The notes below the pieces were generated by a model that saw nothing but the letters and a program-made list of their open reading frames with translations, was not told the origin of the DNA and did not search any database. Positions 54,229 to 64,000 of a DNA stretch of 64,000 nt are shown here, one piece after another; position 1 is the first letter of the stretch, and every line of letters begins with the position of its first letter. Source of the stretch: Fasciola hepatica (Eukaryota > Platyhelminthes > Trematoda > Plagiorchiida > Fasciolidae); the NCBI GenBank assembly GCA_948099385.1, contig CANUEZ040000116.1, positions 15,411,501 to 15,475,500 on the forward strand, in the 5' to 3' direction. A program made the position numbers and the translations under genes.

Positions 54229-56643
54229 ATGGTGGACTGGAACCAATCACTGTCACATACCGAATTATTTCGTCACATTACAGATGATCCCTTAATTCAG
54301 TATCATCCTGTATGGACCTCAAAACCAAATTCTGTATGGCAAACGATCCGACGGAACTGGATTAATGAAATTCCGTTGTACTGGTACAATGAAAGGAATC
54401 GATCGAACGTCGATCCCGCAGACAATGAACCGAGCGAGCGACGGTCAGAAAAAGTGGAAGATTATATGGTACAAATTCATCGTACCGGTCCAAATGCCCG
54501 GATAGAACGGATGGACAGTGAACATTCTACCGTGGGAAACGGACCGTATAATGAGTATCCATATAACGAAGCGGAACAGATGATTGTCTCGGGTGGTTTA
54601 TCACAAGACACAACATATCTCAGTCAAATTCCAGTTCAAGAGGATACTGTGTCTTCCGCGAACCCGGATGGGCAGAATGAATTAGTCGAAAATCAAACAG
54701 AACCCAAATCTGGGGAACAGTTGATGATTCAGCCAAGTTTAACGACTCAAAATTCCGTATTCACAAATCCAGTACCTAGTTTGCCCAGTCAAAACTCACA
54801 ACTCTTGGATGCAAAGCAAACACGGGAATCCAGAACTTCACTGGTAAATAATAACAGTCCGAAAGTTATTCAAACCAATATGGAGTATGAGGTGCAACGC
54901 TTGTCTTTGGAACCGACATCGAGTCAGAAAAATGATTTGACTGCGGGTAGAATAACTCCGACAGATCATGGCATTATGGTCAATCACGCTAATGGGACAG
55001 CTGTAGTGCCACCCTTAACCGTACCGGGCTGTCCGAATACGATCGAGATTACACATACGGTCACTCTGAAATGCTTACCTTGTGATGGTACTTGCCCTGA
55101 TGGTGTAATATGGTCTCAACAAGTATCACCCTTGTTAGATGCCAGTTGTCAAACACGAAAATCAAGCGAAATGAGTGGGTCCCATAAGTCGAGCCCACGA
55201 AAAACATCACGAGATCTGAATTGCTTCCATACAGCGCAACATGTGGAACCACCGATGACTCAAACGGTATATTATCAATCTTCTGTGGATCCGTCTGTGA
55301 ATCGATCTATTCTGAGTAAAGATAATATTTCATCCAAATCGAGTGAACATTCACAGACCACAGTTGTGACTAGTGAAGGATGTGTGGTACAAAAAAATTC
55401 CCAGAGTAGTATTCTTATGCGACCAAATAGTGGTACTGAAGGTCAGAAATCTGGCAGCCTAATAAGTGAGCCCAAATCCAAAAAGTCAAAAGGTTGCTGT
55501 TGCAGATCAAAACCTAAAAAGGGTCCGTCCCAACCTAAGCAGAAGAAAAGAAAAAAGAAAAAACAGAAGAAAGCAGGTGATGATGAAGAAAAACCATGCT
55601 ATTTTTGTTTCAGGAGAAGAAAAAAATTGCCTACTGAGAACACACAATCGTCAAGCGCCATGATCGTGGCACAGGATAGTGGTGCCTCATTCTCACCCAG
55701 TCCGGAACCGGTAGATAGTCAGATTTTCGCTGCTCCCGGGGATGAACTAAATGAAGCGATGAATAAAGGTGAACCAATTAAAGCTTTGAAAATTGTTCGT
55801 TTCGAACAGAATGTAGACTATGAGATGAAAAATGATGAAATAGATCCGCCCACAGTTTATGAGGCCAATCAAACATATGCTGTATTGTCTGAATCACAAC
55901 CAGTCGACCCGGTGAATCTTGCACTTGTCCCCCAGATCAGTCCGGTTCAGCAACCATCTTTGCCGGTCGTCAATGCAGTGACCGAATCCACGCTCGAAGA
56001 GGACTCGAAAAAATCTGTCCAACCATCAAGTCCCGTGTTTTGTTGTAGTCGACCAGCCACCGATCGACACCCGAAGCAAACAAAAGATGGTACCCCAGTT
56101 AAACCAGTGGGATCGTATCCACAGGAGCGGACTGTTTTCTCGCCGATGCCGAATCCAGGTTCCGCTTCAGATTTTATTACGAGGACAAATATGGAGTCCC
56201 AATACACGACGTCTATTCCGGATCAAGTGACCAAAAATCCATATCCGTCGGTTCCACCAGCGCCTTTACCGACGGGTTTATTATCTTGTCCTGTGAATTC
56301 TGCTGGACTAGTGGGAGCACCACAGCCCGGTCAACCGATATCGTGCAATTATTGCGCTTACTCACAGATGATGCCTCCTTGTACGTACATGCAAGCTATC
56401 CCGGCTCCGTGTTTACAACCATATGCCAATCTTTATTGGATGAATCGGCAAAATGCGTGCGTGTGCCAACCCGGCATGTGTTACGCACCGGGGAACGCGC
56501 CTCATCTGAGCTCAAAACATCGACCTAACGCGGCTAACAACCACGGTGGAAGACGTTGCCTTTGGTCATCCTGTTGCCGTCAACGCAATATAGATCCGTA
56601 TAAACCACAAGTGGCCCCATTCCCTTATTACAGAAATCAGTGA
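54229..56643 (+). CDS. Hypothetical protein, 804 aa, low-complexity with lysine- and cysteine-rich blocks
   Basis: One uninterrupted frame of 804 codons from an ATG in good context (CAAATGG), stop TGA at 56641. I do not recognise the family. The N-terminal 70 residues are Trp-rich (VWTSKPNSVWQTIRRNW, IPLYWYNERN) and may be folded. Residues of about 80-400 are rich in Ser/Thr/Gln/Asn/Pro and look disordered, with an insert GCPNTIEITHTVTLKCLPCD near residue 272. At about 410-475 there is a strongly basic, cysteine-dotted block: KGCCCRSKPKKGP, then KQKKRKKKKQKK and CYFCFRRRKKL. The C-terminal 130 residues are Pro- and Cys-rich (CNYCAYSQMMPPCTYMQ, CVCQPGMCYAPG) and end in a basic CLWSSCCRQR segment. 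No signal peptide or clear membrane span. The CCC-plus-polybasic pattern could suit lipid-anchored membrane attachment or nuclear targeting; that is speculation. The long intact frame argues for a real gene. Confidence 0.8.
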   Translation: MVDWNQSLSHTELFRHITDDPLIQYHPVWTSKPNSVWQTIRRNWINEIPLYWYNERNRSNVDPADNEPSERRSEKVEDYMVQIHRTGPNARIERMDSEHSTVGNGPYNEYPYNEAEQMIVSGGLSQDTTYLSQIPVQEDTVSSANPDGQNELVENQTEPKSGEQLMIQPSLTTQNSVFTNPVPSLPSQNSQLLDAKQTRESRTSLVNNNSPKVIQTNMEYEVQRLSLEPTSSQKNDLTAGRITPTDHGIMVNHANGTAVVPPLTVPGCPNTIEITHTVTLKCLPCDGTCPDGVIWSQQVSPLLDASCQTRKSSEMSGSHKSSPRKTSRDLNCFHTAQHVEPPMTQTVYYQSSVDPSVNRSILSKDNISSKSSEHSQTTVVTSEGCVVQKNSQSSILMRPNSGTEGQKSGSLISEPKSKKSKGCCCRSKPKKGPSQPKQKKRKKKKQKKAGDDEEKPCYFCFRRRKKLPTENTQSSSAMIVAQDSGASFSPSPEPVDSQIFAAPGDELNEAMNKGEPIKALKIVRFEQNVDYEMKNDEIDPPTVYEANQTYAVLSESQPVDPVNLALVPQISPVQQPSLPVVNAVTESTLEEDSKKSVQPSSPVFCCSRPATDRHPKQTKDGTPVKPVGSYPQERTVFSPMPNPGSASDFITRTNMESQYTTSIPDQVTKNPYPSVPPAPLPTGLLSCPVNSAGLVGAPQPGQPISCNYCAYSQMMPPCTYMQAIPAPCLQPYANLYWMNRQNACVCQPGMCYAPGNAPHLSSKHRPNAANNHGGRRCLWSSCCRQRNIDPYKPQVAPFPYYRNQ

Positions 56644-58584
56644 ACAGCTAGCCAGGAACACAACTGTCAGTAGAATTCGCTGAACCCTTATCAAGTTAAC
56701 ATCGTCAAAATATCTCTTGATGGTCGTGGAACTATACCGATCAATGCGGCTGAATAATTGAGATCTCATTTGTCAACAAACAAGCAGATTCATGAGTTTC
56801 CTAAAGATATTTAGTTATTCTTACATCTAATCATCTAATCCGTGACTCTCATTATTGGTACTTAGTTCCATATCTCTCTACTCTCTGACCTCCCTTTCTC
56901 TCTCTCTCTCTCTGTCGGTCTCCATCTTCCCCTCTTTATATCAGTTTTAATTTTCCCTCTCCCGGTGCAACACTATCATCATCTTCGCCGTCAGCATCCT
57001 CAACATCTACTTAGTTCATTTTGCCTCATTTTCTTTTGCTGTTAGGTTACCGTCAATTTCCCGACGAATTGCTCGTATTCAGTTCACACATTTTGTTGTT
57101 CACACCCATCGTATAGATGGGGACAATGTGTATCACGTAAAACACAATCGTTTCTTCTGTGTTGCAATCATTATTATCAACATCTCATCATCGTTGTTTT
57201 CCAGTCACCTGTTTATCTGTTTGTCAATGAATTCAATGCCTTCGAGTACTTGTAAGGTCACAATCGAGACCAGGTTTCGCTACACCAGGAACGCTAATGC
57301 TAGGTACAGGTTATTGGGGGCCAGAGATCAAATTCTATATCAAGTGAGTTTATGTTATTACATGCTTACTCGTGACTCTGGTTCGGTTCCGTTTCAACGA
57401 TCACGAATCATGCTTTGGGTGCGGTGATTCTCTTTGCTATCTCTCAGCGGTAACCTCAATCGGATGTCAATACAATTAACAGTATTATATAGTTTTGAGT
57501 GGATGAAGAAATTGTGTTATTAAAAGAGCACTACTGATCGCGACGCCTAGCCTTATGTTCAGACGTTTTCAACCTATCCAGGAACGCAAATGCGACCTAC
57601 AAGACCAAACCCACTGACCGTCCTTCTCACACCTCTCTTTCTACTCATGGTCTGGCTACTTTTACCCATCTTTCAACCACCACCCAACTCAGCTACATTC
57701 CCTATCGAGGAGGGTTCCCAACTTGGGTAAACAAGCTCCGCTCACTGGATCGTTGGGGGCATTAGGCGATAGAGTTAGACGTTGCAGGGTTAGCGCGCAG
57801 GCCGAATGAGAAGAATGATGTTCGGACGAGGTTGACAACTAGTTACCAATCAAATGCTTGGCTACTAGTCGGAAAACCAAAGACACCAGCCACAGAGATG
57901 CTTATGCGAACCCGTAGATCAAAGAGCACAGAGCGAGAAACGATCAGGGAGGACTTGCATGAGCGTGTGTCATATTGGCGGTCGAACCAGGAATAGCTTG
58001 GTTCGGACTGATAGAACAAAGTCTATACATGGATGACCATAAACATGATGACAGCCAAAAATTGTTGCAGTGGCATACTTGCGTTCGAATGTTTTTATTT
58101 GCCCGGTTTTCCCTTTGATCTTCCTTAATTGTCTGTTAGTTCTTTATGCTTAGGTGCAGTTCCTCTTCGACAAGGATGTTCCGGTGACTTAACAGCAGCC
58201 AACATCAGAATACTGAGGTGCAAGGTTAATCCACTCAACTAAGCCTAGATCAGATTGATCATTTTACTGGACTCGGTCGCTGAGCTGAACGTCTAGGTTA
58301 CTCAAACGTTTCATCACCGGCCTAGGTGATAATGTCATCAGTGAGAAAGTGAGGACGAAACGTTTGCCACCTAAGCAACAATCTCAGCGATTAGGAACTT
58401 GTGATGACTCAACTTAATTAGTGCTGCGTCTGTCGTGTCGTCGTCCCCTCGTCCTTCCTCCCCCACTCCCACCCCATCCCGGTGCTGCATCGTTTTTCGA
58501 CCGGGTCGCAGTGTTTCTCAGTAAAAATCCGTTGTGTTCATGGAATATTCACAACACCCAAACTGATAGAAAGTATTGAAACCA
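56644..58584. other. No recognisable gene; (CT)n tract
   Basis: 3' flank of the orphan gene. (CT)n at about 56893-56913. A structured-looking repeat (AAACGTTT with flanking CATCACCGG and GGTGATAATG) occurs at about 58305-58365. Confidence 0.45.
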
Positions 58585-58765
58585 CTCCAATCCAGAATTA
58601 CGCAAACCAAGGCAGCAAGAACTCCAAGGCTGCCAAAATGAATATTAATTGCATCGCAGAACTGGTTTGCATAAGTGAAGGAAAATAACTGATAGATCAG
58701 AAGTTGGCCAATCACGTGAGCACTTACTGCACCTGTCCTCGGCGATCGTGATTTTCTGAAGCTCC
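58585..58765 (+). repeat. Dispersed repeat (pair of 36610-36795)
   Basis: See 36610-36795. Same orientation, with substitutions and an internal length difference. Confidence 0.55.
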
Positions 58766-60958
58766 TCAGCGGGCGTAGCCACGATGCTGGGCCTGGCAGT
58801 ATCACGTGTGATAGCCATTGGATCAGAATAGTTTACCACTCTGATGAAAAGGCCTAGCAAATTACATCAACCAACTGCTCTGAAGGCCGGTTGGGACAAG
58901 CCTATGGCTCCGCATACATCGGACATTCGTCTGAGAACCCGTTGGGTTCATTTGATTTCAAGACTAATGCACTTCGGGCTGAGAATAGCTCTACTCAGAT
59001 GGGAAACGATGTAACTGGGCTTGGTCAGGATGGGATACATGTGACCGGTAATAGTTTCTCTGCTTGGGTAGCTGTGTGGGTGCGTGCGTGTGACTCGGGA
59101 GCAAGAGAACTCCTGCTGACGCACAGTTAGACCTTCCTCATCAGGGTGGTAGTCATGATAGACATTGACTGAGAAAAATACTTCGCGGGTGAGAATCGAT
59201 ACGACACGGCTAAATAGCAACGGGGAAACGCCGTAAATGAGAACGAAAACAAATTCACGTCACTGACTCGGTACACTGATGTTCTGCTAGGTCCATTGTG
59301 ACTGACGATTTTGAGGGTGGATGCGGTGGCGGAGGGACTGAATCAGGATTTCGCTTGTATGCTCCCAATCGACTGTATCGCTTTTTAGGGCCGACACTTT
59401 TTCTATAGTCCCACACTTTTTCGGAACTGTCAAATGTATTCGGAACTGCCAACCGATTAGCTCTTTAATGTGTGTGTAGATTGGTTCGAAGCCTTGCACG
59501 TCACTCATTATTAGGATGTCAAAAAAAAACATCCCCGAAACAAGCCACTAATCAGCTGGAGCATCCCAGGCCGGATTGAATAATCAATAGTCAATAAACC
59601 GTCAGACCCTAGGAACAGTCATCTGCAATCCGGCACGAATGGGGTCAATGGTAGATAATCAATCTGGCTGACGTTTTATCAACTTAATCGGCCCGACAGG
59701 GCACGAACCTGATTGGACTCCCGAATTCGGAAATGTCCCATTTTCGCTTTAAGTATCGCGTTAATTTCTGTTTATAGACTGTCGTTTAGGTGTGTTATGC
59801 TGCTATCGTTCGACTTGTCATTGTGGGCTGAAGGGATTGCAGTTGCGAGCGAAGATCAACCGAGTAGGTTACCCATTGAGATTGCCAAAAAGAATACGTG
59901 ACTCGTAACGATCGCCCTCACTTATTTTGCGTCGATGACCGCACTGCGCATTCGCCGCCAGCACATGGCCCCATGCTGTGTGGTCACGGTGATGTCCGTG
60001 GTCCCGATCTTGTTGTGGCACGAGCTACGGGTCTCAGTATTTTTGACTGGGCGGGTAATTGCTCAGCCATCGATAACTCCATCATCAAGTGGAGACAGGC
60101 CTCTTGGCCGGTTCTCCCATGTGAGCAAAGCAGTCAAAAGCAGATGAAATCACATTGCAGTCATCAAACGACTCAAAGGGTGGTGGTGACTAACGGGAAC
60201 TGCAGCGCGATTACAACAACGAAAATCCATCGGAATTGCCATCACTACGGGGGCTGCCATCTAGGATGCAAAGTGTTAGGCCACACATATTCGACAGAAG
60301 GCAGACAAACCCATCTCAAAAAGTTAACTGAGCTGTATAAATGCTAGACTGTATCTTGGTTAGGTCTTCGTGTGAGATACTTATGCTTTCGTCCATAGTA
60401 TTAAGCGCTAGGATTGGCAATACGCGGCCAGATGTTGCGAGGTATGAAGCAACCCATTCTTGTGTAAAATCTGCGAGCGATTAATTGATTCAGTTCAGTT
60501 CAGCTCAAAGAAACACTGGCCATGCACTGGACGCGGTGGCATTGGTTGGTATGTCTCAGCGAAAACCTCAGTCTGTAGTGATTAAAAAGACAAGAGTGTG
60601 ATTGCCAAGATAAGACTTGACGAAGAAAAATTCTTTCATAATTCCAAATTGATGAAATGGTCCAGTGAATATCCAAAGATACTACACTAACGGCGGGTGA
60701 AATAAGGGTCCGGATATGAGAAAGAAACAAAAAAGCCGTCGTTTTCTCCACTATCAGCCAATAGATTGTGTGAATAAGTAATTCAGAAGACAAACAATAC
60801 GAGAGGAATTCTTTTCGTATATTCTCATCGGTCGCGTACGCATAAAATCCAGAAAAAAAATAACTACAATATGAAGTGAAGTGATTAAAATAGTTTTATG
60901 GGACTCGAGGACGTGTGTGTTTGTGTGACTGCATGTGGTTGGCTAAACCTATGATAGA
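58766..60958. other. No recognised gene; open frame 59898-60347 noted
   Basis: A 149-codon plus-strand frame (59898-60347) begins MTRNDRPHLFCVDDRTAHSP and has eight or more Cys/His residues in its second half, but it matches no family I know and lacks supporting signals. Two overlapping minus frames at 59255-59532 look like one frame with an indel (KCGTIEKV and KVWDYRKSVGPKKR); unassigned. Confidence 0.4.
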
Positions 60959-61324
60959 TTAGGCGAAAAGGTCATACGCTTTGGGACGCAGCGCGGGTTT
61001 TGTGTGGACGATCGATAAATACTCTAGTAGCCTTAGTCGCTGTTTGTCACGATGGTGTAACACGACCGAAAACACGTTCGCCGGATCTACCGCGTGACCA
61101 CTTTCAATCAAGAGGCAAGCGACTGCCGAGGTCGGCCTACGTGATGCAGTCGAATGTTGTAGGCTACGCTGAGTCATCGCGTCAACTGCGTACTCTGGAA
61201 CGTGTTCGGCCATTCTTGCTCGCAGTGACCGGTCGGTACTACGGATGTATGCACCCCTGCAGCTGCAACAGAAACCGTAGCATCCTGGAGATGACCGAGT
61301 TTGAATGTGTAAATTCATGAACAA
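60959..61324 (-). pseudogene. GIY-YIG endonuclease fragment of a Penelope-like element
   Basis: A 121-codon frame on the minus strand: CYGFCCSCRGAYIRSTDRSL (Y...YIR in place of YVG), then RARMAEHVPEY, VACLLIESGHAVDPANVFSV and RLRLLEYLSIVHTKPALRPK. Order and spacing match the GIY-YIG nuclease of Penelope-like elements. The glycine of the YIG motif is replaced, and no reverse transcriptase lies upstream, so it is a dead fragment. Confidence 0.75.
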
Positions 61325-63476
61325 AAATAACTAGAGACAAACATAACTAATGGGTGCTTAGCTCTAAGCAGTTTCTATGTTGTTCGATGCCACACGGCTG
61401 TTCGTTGTTTGTCTGCTTGTTGTAAGGACAGTTAGTTTCCGCCAATTGAAAAAACACTCTTTGGACTGCTCTTTTTGCGGAAGCTTGAACCTTTAGCTTC
61501 CTTAGTTAGCATTGTCTCCGATGTCACTCTATTCCGTAAATGTGATTGACATTGTTTCAGTACAAACCGTCCTTCACCTATCCCAATGACTTTTATCGTC
61601 TTTTGGCAACCGTCGGAACTTTTGGCTTGTTCCCCGTTCCTTTGGCCATTCTCGGGATCTAGTTAGTACGCGGTATCCAGAGTATTAAAGATGCAGTGGG
61701 AGGTAGATTTGACCGAATGGCGAATTTTGAATGGGGGCGTGGGGAGGCGCTTTGAGAATGAGTGAAAAAGTAGCGCAGTGGCATAATATGTTCTATGGAA
61801 TGCATTTATGATGCGTTGTGTAATAAGCAGTGCCATCGGCCCTCCTTTGTACGGGAAAGATATGTAGATATCATTTTTTGGGCACCCATGAGACAGGTGG
61901 TTGGGTCTGGTTTCTTGTCTGACTATGAAAACGAGTGCATGTGTCAGGCTATCAAGTAATGTACCAAATATGTTTACCCCCTCTTTTGGTAGAATATCTT
62001 CTGAACAGATTTGTCTCGCCTTGAAGAACAGGATTCTGACCAGAGCTCTCTTATTTTCTTTTGGCGTGAATCTGTTGAAATGGACTTACAGTCCAGATCA
62101 AGTCTTCTTACGGGAGTTTATAAACGAACAAATCACTACATCTGGTACCGGTTTGCATCAACACTGACGCCAGAAGAAACGTGAAGATCATGCCCAGAGC
62201 AGATTATGAATCTGAAGACGGAAAACCATGATCTCGATTTCGACTCATGGAACCAATTGCAGTCTTTCCTGTCGGTGAAATCGCGGATACACCTATTTCA
62301 GTGAACGAGCTGAACGGCCATTTACCGTGGAATGAACCTACACTTGATTGGATCTGAGTGAATGGGGCGTAGGGGATGTTGAAGTCAAGTACAGTTCTCA
62401 CACATGTGGCAAGTGCAAGTAGTGGCTTTGCAAGGCCCCCGGGGTCAACTAAGAGAATGGAGTGCGGTTGTAGTTGAAAGTAATTATGCCCTTTGTAATA
62501 ACAATTCGAACAACTTTGTAGACAGTAAATCCATTGTTTCCGAACTACGTTGGCTTATCACGTGAACAGACCCACTCGAGGTCGATTTAATGCCAGAAGA
62601 CAGTCAAATTCTTGGTAAAATAGTGATAACGCACATTGTGATAAACGAAAAAATGGGTAACAGAGGCAAAACCTGCATTCCGGACGAACTGCTAGCCATC
62701 TAAGCCGAAAACAGCGTCCTTTGCTGCTCCGAGCGAAAAAGTGACCAAACTAAAGACGGTCAGCCAATGAGAGCAAAGATCGGAAGAATCGAACAATGAA
62801 AATAAAGAAGTGTGGCTACTAAAATAGTAGTCAGTAGCAAAACACAGAAAATAACATTGACATAATATTACATCCCTTGCCACTCGATATAGAACGTAAT
62901 GTATGGCGTAAAATCATCTCGGTCATCACTCCCTTTCTCCTACCTTAAACCGAAAAGAGAAACTGTGGCTATTTTGAAGGCGAAAAGGAAGCATGCCATC
63001 CGACTAGGGTACGTAACAATGTTGTAAAGATCTCAGGATTCTACAGTAACTAAGACCGAATGGCGAATATTTTTCCTGAAGTATTACACAAAAGACGCTA
63101 TTGATTTGTTCACTAATTGTCTATGTTCAGTCTTCGTTGTTCGAACAAAGCGATACTGGGAGGGCATGGGGCGGCACTTTGTCGATACGCATACCAAATT
63201 TCAGAAGGAAACTATGTACTCATCGGAGAAGAAAAAGTAAAAGTGAGAGTGCGCTGCCTCGTGGAACGTTTCACAGACCCAGACGGGCTACAGAGCCTGA
63301 AACTAAACTGACTAGTCAGGTCTATGGATTTGGAGACTGGCAAGCATTTAGCAACCGGAATCACATGGTTCATGTGCACTGGAGCGTGTGATGCACCCTA
63401 GTGATCTAGGTGACCTTCATTCGCGTTGGTTGTACGTATAAACCTTGCAGAACACACACCGAATTTGGTCTGCACA
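61325..63476. other. Mostly unassigned stretch
   Basis: Apart from the candidate exon at 61561-61662 nothing firm was found. The 15-mer GACCGAATGGCGAAT occurs twice (about 61713 and 63055). A plus frame at 63117-63311 contains YQISEGNYVLIGEEKVKVRV, with faint similarity to the GAS2 domain start (ISEGKYRIGD). This is too weak to call. Confidence 0.35.
61561..61662 (+). CDS. Possible terminal exon of a membrane protein
   Basis: After a clean acceptor (GACATTGTTTCAG at 61560) a 33-codon frame reads YKPSFTYPNDFYRLLATVGT and then FGLFPVPLAILGI before TAG. The last 20 residues are hydrophobic enough for a membrane span. No partner exon was found upstream; the only support is splice site plus composition. 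Confidence 0.3.
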   Translation, partial: YKPSFTYPNDFYRLLATVGTFGLFPVPLAILGI

Positions 63477-64000
63477 ATGGTACACGGAAATAAGTTAACG
63501 GATTTCGAAACGGGCGGATTATCTGCATTTTACCATGCTGGACTCAGTTTGCATGAGACCTCCAGGCGGTGCAAGAGATCGAGAAAAGTCGCTAGACTGC
63601 ATCTGGAATACAACGAACAATATACGCCTAAAGAGAGAATGAGTCGTCCAAAAATAATGAAATGGGAGGAACTCGGATTAATTCGTCTATTCTCTAACGA
63701 CACATGCTCCATTTCGACGTTGTAAGCTTCGGCTGGAGTCAGTGCTCCAAAACGAAAGTTACAGAGAAAGCTGAAAGCTGTGCCATGGATGAAACGCAAA
63801 AAGTAGGACGACACATTTCTGTCTTGGCTGCATAAAGAACTACGCTTATCATGGGCTGAAACACAGGGAGCGTGGACTTACAATCGGAAAAATGTTTGGT
63901 CCAGTGACAAAAATAACCTAAGTTGGATGGGCTGGATGCTTACAATTACTACTGATTTGATATCAGAAAAGAAGAAAGAATTGTCACAACGAAAGCAGTT
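63477..64000 (+). pseudogene. Tc1/mariner transposase, decayed and cut by the window end
   Basis: Starts MVHGNKLTDFETGGLSAFYH, then AGLSLHETSRRCKRSRKVAR, the paired helix-turn-helix DNA-binding part of Tc1 transposases. After NDTCSISTL a stop (63723) interrupts. The frame goes on with ASAGVSAPKRKLQRKLKA, LRLSWAETQGAWTYNRKNVW and SSDKNNLSWMG, which corresponds to the FSDEKK-NLDGPDG segment holding the second catalytic Asp. LISEKKKELSQRKQ closes the window. Further stops are present (63807). The 5' terminal inverted repeat was not identified. Confidence 0.8.

Noticed and set aside
58305..58370. Hammerhead ribozyme near GACGAAACG
   Set aside because: The upstream text is CATCAGTGAGAAAG, not CTGANGA, and the flanking AAACGTTT repeats do not form the needed stems.
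63117..63311. GAS2-domain protein exon
   Set aside because: Only about ten residues (YQISEGNYVLIGEE) resemble the domain start. The conserved MVRVGGGW part is missing and no partner exons were found.
1..64000. CRISPR arrays, operons, ribosome-binding sites or bacterial genes
   Set aside because: Gene structure is eukaryotic (introns, retrotransposons, microsatellites). The regular repeats seen are a satellite and a segmental triplication.

Overview
The window looks like repeat-rich nuclear DNA from a parasitic flatworm, most probably a digenean fluke. That is inferred from three things: the mix of repeats (BEL/Pao, CR1-like, RTE, Ty3/gypsy, Penelope-like and Tc1/mariner elements plus a tRNA-derived SINE), a host gene whose 5' introns are only 32, 66 and 41 bp, and the lack of any bacterial gene organisation. 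The species cannot be fixed from the sequence.

Layout. 0.9-16.3 kb: a decayed CR1-like LINE (minus strand) is split by a full-length, apparently recent BEL/Pao retrotransposon (1628-8329, minus strand) with a perfect 5-bp target duplication. The 5' end of that element, its LTR, the flanking LINE and the first two exons of a host gene then form a 2,987-bp unit present three times in tandem (7351-16312). 15.8-23.9 kb: a scaffold-attachment-factor-B-like RNA-binding protein gene (SAP domain, RRM, Arg/Pro-rich tail) on the plus strand; only the third tandem copy is joined to the rest of the gene. A 135-bp minisatellite lies in its large intron. 24.8-34.4 kb: several decayed RTE-type LINEs, one carrying a Penelope-like insertion with long inverted repeats. 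35.2-46.3 kb: three gypsy remnants, a Penelope-like element inside or abutting one of them, and an RTE copy inside that. 47.7-49.9 kb: a Penelope-like element with reverse transcriptase, GIY-YIG endonuclease and inverted terminal repeats. 51.2-53.3 kb: a 197-bp inverted repeat pair enclosing a tRNA-derived SINE with a hammerhead-like core. 54.2-56.6 kb: one intact 804-aa open frame of unknown function. 60.9-64 kb: a GIY-YIG fragment, a possible small terminal exon, and a Tc1/mariner transposase running off the window.

Only two host genes are well supported (the SAFB-like gene and the 804-aa orphan). Nearly everything else is transposon, in at least three nested layers. The most unusual structure is the triplication that fuses a young retrotransposon promoter end to the 5' exons of a chromatin/RNA-processing gene.
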